From NCBI GenBank assembly GCA_014529385.2, contig CM043952.1, forward strand, positions 66,977,870 to 67,041,869: a stretch of 64,000 nucleotides of DNA. The letters run 5' to 3'. The notes under the pieces are model-generated. The model ran no database searches. It worked only from the letters and a program-made list of their open reading frames with translations, and was not told the DNA's origin. Positions 44,096 to 56,092 of this stretch are shown in pieces. Within the stretch, counting starts at the first letter, position 1, and every line of letters starts with the position of its first letter. Source of the DNA: Adiantum capillus-veneris. Its lineage: Eukaryota; Streptophyta; Polypodiopsida; Polypodiales; Pteridaceae. The translations under genes were made by a program, and so were the position numbers.

Positions 44096-47000
44096 CTACC
44101 CTACACCTAACTGCTTGCGAAAATGCGCAAAGCTCTCTGAGGGAAGTCCTTTTGTAAGTAGATCAGCAGGATTTTCTGTGGTGTGAACTTTGACAAGCTG
44201 AAGTTGCTTATCCTCGAGCATTTCCCTGATGAAATGATACTTCACATCCACATGCTTTGTCTTTGAGTGATAAACTGGATTGCGAGCCAATTGTATAGCA
44301 CTTTGACTATCACAATATAACACAGGCATCTCTTCTTTGATTCCCAAATCTGTTACTAGTCGATTAAGCCAAATTGATTCTTTGCATGCCTCTGATGCTG
44401 CAACATATTGAGCCTCTGTAGTAGACTGAGTAACACAATCTTGTAATTTAGAACGCCATGATACCTTCGGTTGTCTAAGTCACCTGCATAATCTGAGTCT
44501 GTAAAACCCTTTACACTTAGCTCCTGACTCCCATAGCATATACGCATACTCTTTGTAGCTTTCAGGTATCTCAGTATTCCTTTCACTGCCTCCCAATGTT
44601 TCTTGCCTAGGTTTGACATGTATCGACTTACCACTCCCACTGCAAATGCAATGTCTGGGCGAGTAGCAATCATTGCATACATCAAACTACCCACTGCAGA
44701 CGCATATGGAATCTTATCCATTTCAGCCTGTTCTTCCTCAGACACAGGACAATCTTGTTTGCTAAGTTTCACATATGGTGGCAATGCAATGTCTAGGCGA
44801 GTAGCAATCATTGCATACATCAAACTACCCACTGCAGACGCATATGGAATCTTATCCATTTCAGACTATTCTTCCTCAGACACAGGACAATCTTGTTTGC
44901 TAAGTTTCACATATGGTGGCAATGGAACACTCAGTGCCTTTCCCTTCTCCATATTGAAACGTTGCAAAACCTTGTCAATATACTCTGTTTGAGATAACCA
45001 AATCAACTTCTTTGATCTGTCTCTCTCAATGCGCATACCAAGTATATGACTTGCCTCACCCATGTCTTTCATGTCAAACAATTTTGCCATCTTTGACTTC
45101 AAAGCTGAAATTTCTTCCAAGTGCTTGCCAGCAATCAACATGTCATCCACATACAAATAAGGATCAGCCAACTACCATCCTTAGCCTTCTTTGTATATAG
45201 ACAGTGATCGAACTCACTACGTTTGTAGCCTTGAGAAAGCATAAACTTGTGGAATTTATGGTACCATGCCCTCGGTGATTGTTTTAAGCCATAAAGACTC
45301 TTTAACAACTTGCATACCCAATTTTCCTTGCCTTTCTCAACAAACCCTTCTGGCTGCTGCATGTAAATTTCCACATCTAAATCACCATGCAAGAACGCTG
45401 TCTTGACATCCATTTGGTGCAACACCAAATCTAATATGGCAACCAATGCAAGAAAGCATCTCAATGTAGTCATCTTGACCACCGGAGAGAAGACTTCATC
45501 AAAGTCAATGCCTTGTTCTTGCTTAAAGCCCTTGGCAACAAACCTTGCTTTGTACTTTGGCTGACTATCATGAGCGGTGATCTTATACCTGTAAACCCAT
45601 TTACAAGGTAGAGCCTTTTTGCCCTGTGGTAATTTAACTAGCTTCCATGTCTTGTTTTTATGCAGAGCTGTCATCTCTGACTGCATGGCCAATTGCCAAT
45701 TCCCGGAGTCCTTCATTTGCACTGCTTCCTTGTAACATGAAGGCTCATTGCAATCAGTCAACATGACATAGTTCATAGATGGAACAAACCTATCAGGAGG
45801 TCGCGTGACACGTCCAGATCTACGCACAATAGGTGGCTCAGGCTCAGCCACAACCTGTGGTTCCACTCTATCCTGTCCTTGCTCCTCTTGAGCCCTGACA
45901 TTTTGTCTTGCACGTGCAGGTCCATCTTCTTGGAAGACAACTCTTCTAATCTCCTCAACCCTCTCTGGTTTAGAATGATATTTGGATTCATTAAAGTGAA
46001 CATCATTGCTGCAGACAACCTTTCTGGATTCGGGATCCCAAAGTCTGTACCCCATCTCACCAGAATTACCATAGCCTAGAAAGATGCACTTTCTACTCTT
46101 TGGCTCAAGTTTGTTCCTAAATTCCTTTGGAACGTGAGTATATGCCTCATAGCCAAAGACTCTGAGATGCTTGTATGAGGGCATTTTGCCTGACCATACC
46201 AACTCTGGCACTGAATCCTTCTGCAAAACCTTGCTAGGAGATCTATTTACAAGATGAACAGTTGTTGATACAACTTCAGCCCAAAACCCATTTGGCAGCT
46301 GTGCATTAGACAACATACTTCTGACCTTCTCTTGTATGGTCCTATTCATCCTCTCAGCAACACCATTTTGAGGAGGATTGTAAGGAGCAGTAAGTTCACG
46401 TTTTATACCTTTTGACTCACAAAAGTCCTGAAAGGCCTTTGAAACATACTCTCCACCATTGTCAGTGCGTAATCATTTAAGCTTCTTGCCACTCTGATTC
46501 TCCACAAGTGTCACAAACGTTTTGAAAACACTAAACGCTTCATCCTTGTGCTTGAGAAAGTAAACCCATACTTTCCTCGAGTAATCATCTATAAATGTCA
46601 TAAAGTAAGAAGCTCCCCCTAGAGATAGGTTAGGAATAGGTCCACACAAATCACTATGAACAAGTGCCAACTGTGTATCTCTTCTACTGCTTCTATGCTT
46701 ATGTGGCTGCTGTGTTTTCTTACCATACAGACAATGTTCACAGAATTCAAAATCATTAAATGAAAAGCGAGGCAAATAACCAGAATGAGACAAGATTTCC
46801 ATTCCCTTCTTGGACATATGTCCTAACCGGCTATGCCACAAAGAAACGTTCGGCTGCTCGGTTACATTGATTACATTTTTAGAGACATTTGATACATAAA
46901 TCATGTAAAGTCCTCCAGACTTTACTCCATGTGCTACTATCATAGAACCCTTGGATATCTTCCACATGTTCTGTCTAAAAGTGGTGACGTAGCCAGCATC

Positions 47001-48173
47001 ATCAAGTAAACCTGTGCTGATCAAGCTCTTTGTAATTGCAGGAACATGTCTCACATTCTTCAGCGTGAAAGAAGAGCCATTCTGAAACTTCAATTGAACA
47101 TCTCCAACACCTAAGATCTCACATGTCTGCCCATTGCCTAGCCGAACATGATCTTTAGTGGTCACATAAGAGGTAAACCACTCCTTGTTTGGAGACACAT
47201 GAAGTGATGCCCCTGAGTCTATAATCCAGTCACTCAGTGCATTTCCATCAGATGCTGTAAGAAGAGCTGAGTCCATTGTATTCTTCAAGAAGTAGATGTC
47301 TCCTGAAGCTAGACTGCCATCCTCTACAACAGTGTTTGTCACATTTATTTCTTGAACCTTCACTGAGGACTTGTTCTTCTCACCATGGTCTTCAGCTTTC
47401 TCTTTGCCTTTTTCTGCTTTCCATTGTCTGCAGCCTCTTTTCATGTGACCCTTCTTGCCACAATGGTAGCATTCTATGTCACTCTTGCCTTTAGCACTGC
47501 GGGACTTGCTACGAGACTGATTCCTCTTTCCACATTTGTACTTTTCTTTGGTCCTTCCCCTGACAACTAAGGCTGTTCCTTTGCCTTTGTCCATTGTCTT
47601 TCTATTGGTTTCTTTAGTAAGCAGACTTCCTTCTACACCTGCTATGTTCAAACCATCTGGAGGTGCAGAATTACTCAAAGATGTGCGAAAAGTGTCCCAA
47701 CTTTCCGGCAATGTGATCAGCAGGAACATAGCTCTAACAGGTTCATCAAACTTGACACCTTGAGCTGACAACTGACTATAGATTGTGTTGAATTCATTCA
47801 GATGATTGGACATAGGTGTCCCTTCTCTCATCTTCAAGTCAACAAGCTTCTTAAGCCAGTATACCTGTGAAGCTGCACTCTGCTTCTCATAAAGATCACT
47901 CAGCTTTAACCATGCTTGATAAGCCGACATCTCATCTGCTACATTGAAGTAAACTCTTTCTGCCAAAGTCAGCATAATGGTAGAAAGTGCCAATTCATCC
48001 ATTTCGCTCCATTCATCTTCGTCCATATCTTCTGGTTTTATCCCCTTGAGCTTTATAGGTTTTATCTGCTTCTTTTGTACCAACACGTGCCAAATCTGCT
48101 TCTTCCACAATGGGAAATTGGTTCCATCCAGCTTCTTGATATTGTAAAGAGTAGTGTCCTGTGATCCAGCCAT
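44096..48173 (-). pseudogene. Gag-pol polyprotein of copia element, multiply broken
   Basis: Starts MAGSQDTTLYNIKKLDGTNF at 48173. Domains in order: copia Gag; zinc knuckle CYHCGKKGHMKRGC; protease DWIIDSGAS; pre-integrase LWHSRLGHMSKKGME; integrase HSDLCGPI, FIDDYSRK and RTDNGGEY; RT (KARFVAKGFKQEQGIDF, LYVDDMLIAG); RNase H (FTDSDYAGD, YCDSQSAIQLA, KHVDVKYHFIRE). Lesions: TGA at 46473-46475 in the integrase; a frameshift at about 45165-45175 just before YVDD; an in-frame 138-bp tandem duplication with a stop (44661-44936); and a deletion with frameshift after DLDNRR (near 44470) in RNase H. The Gag, CCHC and order PR-INT-RT-RH are diagnostic for Ty1/copia. The copy cannot transpose on its own. 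Confidence 0.95.
44661..44936 (-). repeat. 138-bp tandem duplication inside copia pol
   Basis: Two units of 138 bp (44661-44798, 44799-44936) encoding LPPYVKLSKQDCPVSEEE and MDKIPYASAVGSLMYA twice. The length keeps the frame; a TAG lies in the upstream unit. Confidence 0.9.
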
Positions 48174-49246
48174 AGCTACGCTTCACAGTAGTTTACTTTC
48201 CTGGGAAAAATTCGGCAGAGTTTCCCCTGTAAACTGACCTCTGAACCAATATCAACCTGTCAAATGAACCAAGAAAGCTTCAGATTCTGCATAAATTTTG
48301 GCAGAGTCTCCTTTGTAAAATGGCTATGGTGTACTAAAAACAGACCAAAAAATAGCTCAAAAAACCACTGTCTCTCTAACACTATAAGCTGTGGGTAAAC
48401 CTGTCCTGCACCTGTACTGTCTCTGACTGTCCTGTAAGCATAGACTGCGATAATGCCTCAACGGCAGTAAAGCAAAGATGCAATCCCAACTGTCTAACTC
48501 ACAGTCAATACATCCTAGCTGCCTATCTAAGGGTGCTCGAGGGATCGCTCCAAGACCTGTATCACCGAAAGGATCTCAACATTCGAGAATCCCCCAGCTC
48601 AATAAAACCTCACTCGACCCTCAACAAAGGCTGCAGTAAATCTGACAGTACATAGACTTCCCACAAAGTCATACATCCACAAATTTCCCACTGTATGCTA
48701 TAACCGCTGCGGCGGTTGTTTGCTGCGTGACTCACAGCCAGCAAACCCTCAACAGACATACATCATCTCTGACAATACATCCCATGTGGAAGTACCTGCA
48801 ATGTCAGGATGAAATCTGGAATATCAAGCAGCAAACACAAGCTACCTGATGAACTAGTGGATGTCGCCTACACTCTGTGTGTAGATGCGCCCGTGTCGTA
48901 TGTGACACGCCTCCAAGAACTGTGAGCCGTCCTTCGATGTGTAGATAGCCACAAATCAACACTCTGGGAGTGTCGATATCCTTAGCACCTACAGTTGTAG
49001 GCCGAAAACCCCAAATTTGCAGAGTCGGATCTGCACCCGCGGAGACCACGTAGTCGAAAATGGCCTGCGCAGAACTTTGACGAAGCCGAACGGTGACTGA
49101 GATGACCTCATAATGAAATTCTGAGCACACCAAGGCCTACGGTTGCTCCCACAAGATTTAGGGCCGTGTCTTTGCCTGTCGAATTTCACTCCAATTTGAG
49201 CTGGTGACTCTAGCCTCCTGCAGTGCTGCCCCAAGCCTCGGTCTGA
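48174..49246 (-). other. Long leader of copia element
   Basis: About 1.07 kb between the primer-binding site and the Gag ATG. Short frames in it (up to 109 codons) have no motif. The length is large for a copia leader and may hold an intron; no clear splice pair was verified. Confidence 0.5.
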
Positions 49247-49258
49247 GCTCTGATACCA
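49247..49258 (-). promoter_or_regulatory. Primer-binding site of copia element
   Basis: TGGTATCAGAGC in the element sense, two bases after the 5' LTR; initiator Met tRNA type. Confidence 0.92.
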
Positions 49259-49260
49259 GT

Positions 49261-49452
49261 TGAAGGAGTACGAGCGGAAGTGTGATGCGAGAGAGAGTGC
49301 GAGAAGAAGAGCACGACGATATGGTGAACTCGCTCTACTGTAATGTGTAGAGCATAGTGAGTTCTTATTAGGTTTTTACAAAAGAATATGTGTACATACC
49401 TGGCGGCCCGACCACTTACCTAGGCGACCACATTGGGCTTTATACCCCAACA
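49261..49452 (-). repeat. 5' LTR of copia element
   Basis: 192 bp, partner of 43815-44006, ending at the acgtc duplication 49453-49457. Confidence 0.93.
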
Positions 49453-49457
49453 ACGTC

Positions 49458-50111
49458 TGGGATCTAGGTCTCTAATTTCGTCTGCAGTAACCCAATGATA
49501 TTATTCAATGTCTATAACCCATGGCCTTGATAATGAATGTTTACACTCCACATTATTTTATTGGACTAATAATGTATAATGCATGTCAGGTTGATCGTTA
49601 TAACATGTTTGTCTCAAATCGCATTGGAGTAACCTTGGAATTGTAAGAAGAAAGGTAGACTAAGGTCCCACTAATAAAGGCAAGAGTGCATCTTTTACTT
49701 CGTACTCATATTGAAATAATTGGATGGCAAGGTTGCATATATGCTATAAAGGCACCCCTTTACCAAATGGTACCATTTTGATTATTATATTATGATTCAT
49801 CCCTTCAACAAAATAAAGACGATTGTTCATTCTATACTTAATGGTTGGGGTAGGGTTCCACATGGTGGGCCCTACCTCCCACCATGTGGCCTCTCTCTTT
49901 GGCTTGGGGGAGGGCCACACACACACACGCACACACACACACACTCACTTTGTTACTTACTTGTGAGTTTTCAGCATGTTGGAAAATACTTTACTAAAAC
50001 CTTAATGTTATCACCCTGGGTAGATAGCTACACTGTAAAACCTACAACTTTTTTAAGATAAACTAAGTTTAAATCTACCATGGGATGGAACCCTTATAGG
50101 GTAATAATTGT
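49458..50111. other. Spacer with perfect hairpin and CA microsatellite
   Basis: No gene. CCACATGGTGGG (49858-49869), 8-nt loop, CCCACCATGTGG (49878-49889), then a G-rich segment and a CA run (about 49916-49944). The order resembles the PLE junctions although the sequence differs. Confidence 0.5.
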
Positions 50112-50462
50112 CCGGTTAGAGGATGAGCTAGGTGTTAAAAAGGAAGTGAAGGAGTTGGGGGTAGTCAAAGAGTTGGGTGGTCTTTTAAGAGCAGGAGAGT
50201 CATCCTCATTAGTACATGGTTTAAGTAAACTAGTGATGATCTTAACACCTTTATACTTAGAATGAGTAGTTAGGTAAATCCTAAGCTCATCAGATTTTAA
50301 CTCCTTCAAGATATCCAACATTAGTCCACGGAAGATGTTAAAGTCAATCTGTGCAATTACAATTTGCTTCGCTTGGCCATCCACTAAGAGGGGCTCCGAG
50401 GTCAATTCCAATCCTTGTGAGAGAGCAAGAGTCTACAATATTTCAAAAAAGTGTGGTGAGGT

Positions 50463-50624
50463 TTACTTTTTCTGGCCGTAGTAAGTAATACAATCTTTGG
50501 CTTTCCTAGTAAGGAAGGTTCTAGTTCTAACTGCCAAAGCATTCTTTGGTTTATGGTCCTTAAGGTATAGCTTAATATGTTCGAGAATCTTTGCATGATT
50601 CTCAGGGTTGTGTTTAATACTCAT
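50463..50624 (-). CDS. Conserved 53-codon ORF of PLE (unit D)
   Basis: ATG 50624 to TAA 50463. It begins MSIKHNPENHAKILEHIKLY and ends CITYYGQKK. The same ORF is present in copy B (60859-61020), and its tail in copy A, with the stop at the identical place. The substitutions are mostly conservative: NALA-x-RTR-x-FL-x-RKAK-x-CITYY is shared. The frame stays open upstream to a candidate 3' splice site (TTTTTCAG|GATCAC at 50654), so it may be the end of a spliced ORF. Small, basic, with a helical N-terminal half. No known domain; possibly a nucleic-acid-binding partner of the RT, which is inference. Confidence 0.55.
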   Translation of the reverse strand: MSIKHNPENHAKILEHIKLYLKDHKPKNALAVRTRTFLTRKAKDCITYYGQKK

Positions 50625-52267
50625 GCGAGTTGTCTTTCTAAAGGGTATGTGATCCTGAAAAAGGAACAGTTTACACATAAATAAAAATAAAAGTAAGAAA
50701 AATAACTGTAGTTTTGGGCCTGCAAACCTTAAACCGGAAAAGTCAAGGACTATAGTAGCCGTGAGCAGGGGACCAGAAATAGAGTTTATGAAGGACCACC
50801 TAACACCAGTCAACCATTTCTCTAGAAAGAAAAACCTTATGTATAGGATGTGTGTGTAGCTATTTAATCTTAGATAATAAGACATAATTGAACTTTTACA
50901 TTCAAAAGACAACTGGCTATGGAACAAAGAACAGATAAGTAGCAAAAAGAATCTCATTTCAATTAGAAGTCCATCACCCCTTCTAATCCAAGTGTTTGAA
51001 TCATTTATGAGTTTATAAGTTATCTTTCAAGATTAATGAAAGCTCCACCATATGATTTTTTTTAAAAATGTTTTTAAGAAAATTCCATTTATAGTTTTTC
51101 AAAGCATCAAGCTCGTTTAGTTTTAGATCCAATATAGTTTAAGCCCATCATGGTACATGGCCTCAAATTATCCCTCAATTTGTATATCACTTACCTTATG
51201 TGTCTCTCTAGAAAATCAAGTTGCAATGAGCCATTAGCACACCTCCAGTCCAACCAAAAAATTGTAAGGAAAAAATCCATTGCGCTTTAGATTTACAACT
51301 TCATCTATCATTAGTGGTTGTAACAAATTACAGTGATACATTAACAAGAAGACCAGTTCTATACCCAGTACATGTAAGTAATCGGGCCAGACAACCCCAT
51401 CTAATAATCGTATGCAGCAGGACCAAGCACCCATTTACCAAGAGCCAAAAGGCAAAGAACCACATTTGCCTAGCAATTTGTAACATCTCATGCACAAATT
51501 CTAGGTATTGAACCAGTAGCATAATGATAAGCAGTCAGTGCAAGATCCCCCCAAAAAAACATCCAGTAATTGTGCGGAGCAAGTCCACCCCATTACTTTT
51601 ACATAGAAACCCTAAGCGGTGGGCTTTTTCCATACATTATACCATGCTTAAGTGCTTAATAACCGGTCAATACCCAAAGATACAAAAAAGAGCTACATCT
51701 GTCAGTGAGAATGCAGAGAATAACCAATGAAAATAACGATAGTATTAAGCAAATCTCAAAGTATTTTGATGAGCAACAATAGTATTTCCATTTACTCTAG
51801 TGACAAAAAAAGATAGTTTTTACGACCAATAGTGAAAAACAACAGCAGTTTTGGTTAGCTCATGCAGTATGCTGATGCCTATTTAGGCCATTATGGTATG
51901 CTCAGTACCCCTTAACCAAGTAAAGTCCCAGAACAATCTCATGTATTAGGCAATCAATAAACACTAATTTCGTTAGCAGTGCTCGCAACTTACCATAGTC
52001 ACCATGTCATGCCATGATTAGCCATATATGCTTCTTATCAAGGAGTATCACAACCCGGTTTTAGAGAAAGGGCAACATGCTTAAAAAACACCCTCAATAG
52101 TAGTTACTTCAATATAATGCTCCCCTTTTTCAATTTATAGAAAACCTGCAATAGAAAACAAATGGCCAAGGAAGCAGACCTGTGTGCTAGAAGCGGTGAG
52201 CTCCAAGCTTCAATGTCAAAACACAGCGCATATTTCTCTAGGCACAGCAACAACCAAACAAAGCTAA

Positions 52268-52303
52268 GTGAGGTCCAGAGAAGTGCCCTCACCTCTTTAT
52301 ATA
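52268..52303 (-). promoter_or_regulatory. PLE promoter: TATA box and hairpin (unit D)
   Basis: TATATAAAG (52303-52295) followed in the minus sense by GTGAGGGC, 9-nt loop, GACCTCAC; one stem mismatch compared with A' and C. Confidence 0.6.
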
Positions 52304-52545
52304 GAGGAAGGAGGGAGTTGGCCCGCTAGATCGTAGCCATGAGTAGAATCACCATGAGTGAACCGAGGATATTGAGGCCGCCTATGGTTGCAGGGAGAGA
52401 GCCACTATGCATTCACGGCAAGTAATGGTAGTAGGGTAGTGAACCACTTAAGTAAAAACCTACTTGCAGGTAATAGATACGAGCCTAGTCCCATGGTAAG
52501 GAGGTGAAGTTTTAAATAAAGGCCAGAAACTATAACTAAGTACTA

Positions 52546-52548
<3 letters not shown>

Positions 52549-52577
<29 letters not shown>
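52549..52577. repeat. (TG)n at the junction of PLE units C and D
   Basis: 29 bp of TG repeats. On the right is leader sequence of unit C that, in copies B and D, reads GTGTGTGTAGCT at this point; on the left is the promoter of D. Confidence 0.9.
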
Positions 52578-52579
<2 letters not shown>

Positions 52580-54430
52580 CTGTTTAAATCTTAACTAATA
52601 AGACATAATTGAATTTTTACATTCACAAGACAGCTGGCAAAGGAATAATGAACTGATTTGTACAAAAATAACTCAGTATCAGAATTATTTAGGTACAATG
52701 ATTGTAAGAAAGAGATCCTCTTTCAGTAGGATTAGTAAAAGAACTTCCCCGTTCCTCAGTGAGTATTTCATTATAGTAAGGTTGCTTGCCAAAGAAAAGA
52801 AAACCCTCCAAGGTAAGTTAGAGTCCTTACCTACATCCAACCAAACAAGACAACAATTCAGTTAGCTTTGGATGTGTTTTACAGGTATCAATGGACCATA
52901 TCAATTGTTATCCATGTCCATCTTATAAGATTTATTTACTTTAGACAAGCTAGGTTTTTTTTAATAGTCTTTCAAAAAATGAGTGGTACATTTTACTTTT
53001 TAATGCAAGTGGTGAAGTCCATAAAGTGTCCAAACATTTCAAGATCCATAGCTCGGTTGTTATGCTTAAGCCCAAAAATAGCAACCATATACTTACCTTC
53101 AAACTTAGTAATCCCATGGTATCATTGGTATCCATTTAGACAAGGATAGGTCATGTCCGACCTTTTCTGTATAAGATGCATAATCATTTAATTTCTATTT
53201 TTTGGCAAGAGACAGTATCAGCTGAAACCACTAGCATAGCCAGTTAGCAGGGTAGCAAGACTCCCTCTTATTAATATGGAATCCCATTTTTTAATTCATA
53301 GCTTGGAAGCTATGCCAAAGCTGAAAATACTAGCCATATACTTACCTTCAAAATGTCAAGATTATGTCCACAAGTCATTATCAACTTTTAAAAGAACGAC
53401 AGTGTCCGGACCTTGATTGAGTAAAATATCTTACTTGTTTATCAACCAGAGGTACTAGATGCAGTGAGTTAACACCCCAACCATTTGTTTTTATATGAAA
53501 TTACAAGTGCCAAGCTATATTTAAGCCCAACAATTTATCACGCAAGACAACACAAATTTTATATAACTTCCAACCCTGCACGTCATGCAATATGTCATAT
53601 TGCTTTAAAAAAATGTAAATTAACGTCCTGCAATGGTTAACAACAGAGCCCCAATCAAGGAGTATGTGCACAAATGCCAGTATTATAGCCAGTAGCGCAC
53701 AACATGCAGCGCCATAAACAACCAGTAGCTACAAACCTGCAACTGCTTGAGAAAGAGCCAGTATAGCACCCAGTAGCAAGAGACAGTATGAGCATGTGTT
53801 TGACAGTAGCTCAGCCAATCTATGCATATGGGGCCTTAAGGCACATGCTAATCATGCCCCGGCCCAGCAATTTGAAAGAAACCAGTTAGCCATGTTTATA
53901 TCAATAGGCTCCCAAATGAATCCAACCATGCCAAAATCCATAACCAGGTACATTACTAAAAAATCCATGCTCAAGTACCTTACCACGAAACACAGCGACA
54001 AAAACAAACCAAAAATGGCCATTTGTATAGCTAACACTATTCCCTCAAGTGTTTATCCTCATTGGTACAGTCAACAAGATAAAAAAACAGTTGCTTTTGA
54101 TGCACAATCAGTCCCAAGGCCAACAATAATGCCCATGTTATGATTATGCAACGGTTTTTCTCAGAACCGACACCTAAATTACATGCAAGTGCTTCAAAAA
54201 TCTTCCTTATTTTGCTCAAATGCTAGGCAAAAGAGTTTGTCTCTCCAAGTATAGGACATATACACAGTGTAGACGACATCTTTCTTACCATGCAAGGTAC
54301 TGCAACAATATTAAAACAAAAATTGAAGCTTTGTAGTAAGGTACCTATGTTTCTTGAGCTGCAAGCTCCATTTTATCAAGATCAGACAACAGCAAAAAAA
54401 TGAGCAGAAAAAAACCTACTCCAGGGCTAA

Positions 54431-54465
54431 GTGAGGGCCAGAGTATGCCCTCACCTTTGTTTATA
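54431..54465 (-). promoter_or_regulatory. PLE promoter: TATA box and hairpin (unit C)
   Basis: TATAAA (54465-54460), then GTGAGGGC, loop, GCCCTCAC (54454-54431), a perfect 8-bp stem with a loop that differs from A'. Confidence 0.6.
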
Positions 54466-54713
54466 AAGGATGTCATGCACGCTCCCAAGCCATCAGTTTT
54501 GAATGCAATTGGCCGCCCTCAATCTATGCGAGCCTGTAGGCACCATAGCCTGGGGAAGGTGATGGAGAGTGAACAGGGGTCGCCTACCCCTTGTAATGAT
54601 ATTACTTCACGCTTTGGTTTAAGCGGGGATCAAGTCCCAGTTTGTCTTTATTATGCAACCAATGGGGGGGGGGGGGAGTTTTTCTTTAAAAAACCACTTA
54701 TGACTAGTATACT

Positions 54714-54715
<2 letters not shown>

Positions 54716-54806
<91 letters not shown>
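54716..54806. repeat. (TG)n microsatellite, about 90 bp
   Basis: Uninterrupted TG repeats at the B/C junction; the A/A' junction has only a short AC run at the same place. Confidence 0.95.
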
Positions 54807-54807
<1 letters not shown>

Positions 54808-54840
54808 CCGCCCTAACCCAGGCACCACACACAATGGGTT

Positions 54841-54873
54841 GGTCGTAGGCCCGTTGTGTATGGGCCTACTACC
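54841..54873 (-). repeat. Hairpin at PLE unit junction (B/C)
   Basis: In the minus sense GGTAGTAGGCCCAT, loop ACACA, ACGGGCCTACGACC. Same position and loop type as 13225-13257, with mismatches near the loop and one in the stem. Confidence 0.85.
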
Positions 54874-55120
54874 TTATGAGAGAGATGAGACTCTCTTTTT
54901 GAAACAATAGTCCAGGCCAGTTATGTCGACTGAGAGCTTGTATGATGGTGTTTCGGATCTGATTAAGGGTAAATCCGTTCTTGGAGTATTCTTTAACTAG
55001 TACAGATATCTCTTCCCAGGCAAAAGAGGGGGTAGATGAAGAGTATCAAATTAAGTAAAGAAGGCCAATACAGGAGCAAATAGAGGATTTGTATGGACTA
55101 TTGCTATTTCTTTTAATGAA

Positions 55121-55818
55121 TTATATGTGAGGAAGCTTAAGAAGATCCTTTCTCCAGATAAATCTAAGGTCATATCGACCTGTAGATGGGGAGGGAAGAG
55201 ATATTGAAAGGTTCAGAAATTGGGTTGATCTGCAAAAGTCCCCAAGAACAATCGAAGTATCTGGGAGGGAAGTAGGCTCAATTTTTAGGCAGTGAGGGTA
55301 GATTAGACCAATCTCTTTGGAGAACATTTTGTTGTTAATGCTAAGCAGGTCATCCATATATCTAAAAGTATGATTGAATGATGGAAGTATTTTATGGTTA
55401 GTTTTCATGTTCTTAAGGCACCATTTGTATTCGAAAAAAGCCAGGTAAATATAACACATAAGTGGTGAGTAGAGAAGCCCATAGGGATGCCAAGGCATTG
55501 GTTAAAGCAACAACCACCTGCAATAGTAGTGTAGTTATTCAGTAGCCAGAAAAGATAGGAGCAGAGTTTTGTTTCATTGAAGTGTAGAGGGTGTATGGAG
55601 TGAGATGCTTGAATCCATCTGGGTTTCTTGGATAGGGAGATAAAATGATACTTTCTTTTTTTAGCATTGGTAAAGGCTAAATTAATAACCTTAGCTAAAA
55701 CAGTCTTAAGCCCGAGATCTCCACTAAGTGGAATGTTTTCGTAGCATTGTGTAATATCAGCTGCTGCTGAAGATGTGGAAGATATGTTGAGGAAGGTTAA
55801 GTGTGACTTCTGTTGCAT
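55121..55818 (-). pseudogene. PLE reverse transcriptase domain (copy B), frameshifted
   Basis: Motif A is ADITQCYENIPL with the catalytic Asp at 55758-55756. Motif B is QCLGIPMGF; a frameshift near 55490 separates it from SPLMCYIYLAFFEYKW. Motif C is FRYMDDLLSIN with YMDD at 55360-55349. It then reads YDLRFIWRKDLLKLP. Both catalytic Asp sets are kept, unlike copy A, but the frameshift inactivates it. Compared with copy A the protein is conserved in the motif cores and variable between them, as expected for a gene once under selection. The motifs fit a PLE or telomerase-like RT rather than LINE or LTR RTs. Confidence 0.75.
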
Positions 55819-56092
55819 TTTTTGTTAACCAAAAGGGATTATATTGGATATTTACGAAATCCTTGCAGATTCTCTGCTTCTCTGCACAAATGAGCTCAAA
55901 TTCTGTGAGAATAATATCAAGGCAAAGAGTAATATCTTTGGTGATATCTGTGAAGATACAGTTAGAGGCATCAGATATCCATATGAATTTATGTTTGTGT
56001 AATTTATATGTAGGAAATAGTACTGGTAACCTGGTGTTAGTAATAGAGTAACCAAGTTGTCCTAAATGTTTAGAGATCTTGTTAGAGATATC

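Larger units (their letters stand above)
43815..49452 (-). mobile_element. Ty1/copia element, defective
   Basis: LTRs of 192 bp at 43815-44006 (3') and 49261-49452 (5'), TGTTGGGG to TCCTTCA in the element sense, flanked by acgtc duplications (43810-43814, 49453-49457). An initiator-Met primer-binding site and a polypurine tract are present. Total length is 5638 bp. I count seven differences between LTRs over 192 bp. The polyprotein has stops, frameshifts, a duplication and a deletion. Confidence 0.95.
50112..52577 (-). mobile_element. PLE unit D, with internal deletion and truncated 3' end
   Basis: In the minus sense: AC microsatellite (52577-52549), TATA box and hairpin, long leader, conserved 53-codon ORF, then the start of the main ORF. 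About 1 kb corresponding to 9950-10920 of copy A is deleted at about 50388. The copy ends at about 50112, where similarity to copy A (11181) stops. No RT remains. The region near 50180 preserves the uninterrupted sequence of the site that received the gag-only LTR element in copy B. Confidence 0.7.
52578..54818 (-). mobile_element. PLE unit C: promoter and 5' leader only
   Basis: It follows the hairpin junction of copy B in the minus sense: GGTTAGGG (54818-54811), AC microsatellite (54806-54716), TATA box and hairpin near 54460, and a leader. The segment 52578-53601 matches 61314-62341 of copy B closely. It is cut at the AC tract shared with unit D. No coding capacity; frames here are short and not conserved. 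Confidence 0.65.

Noticed and set aside
45879-46079. Plus-strand ORFs inside the copia and Tat-like pol genes
   Set aside because: Antisense shadows of well-identified polyprotein domains.
48804-49234. Overlapping ORFs of 81 and 109 codons in the copia leader
   Set aside because: Arg/Cys-rich, overlapping in two frames, no motif; expected by chance in GC-richer leader DNA.
52868-53149. 93-codon ORF and its copy at 61613-61804
   Set aside because: Both lie in the PLE leader; lengths differ because of a stop, and substitutions do not favour synonymous sites.
54400-54910. ORFs with long Cys-Val or Thr-His runs
   Set aside because: Translation of the TG microsatellite.
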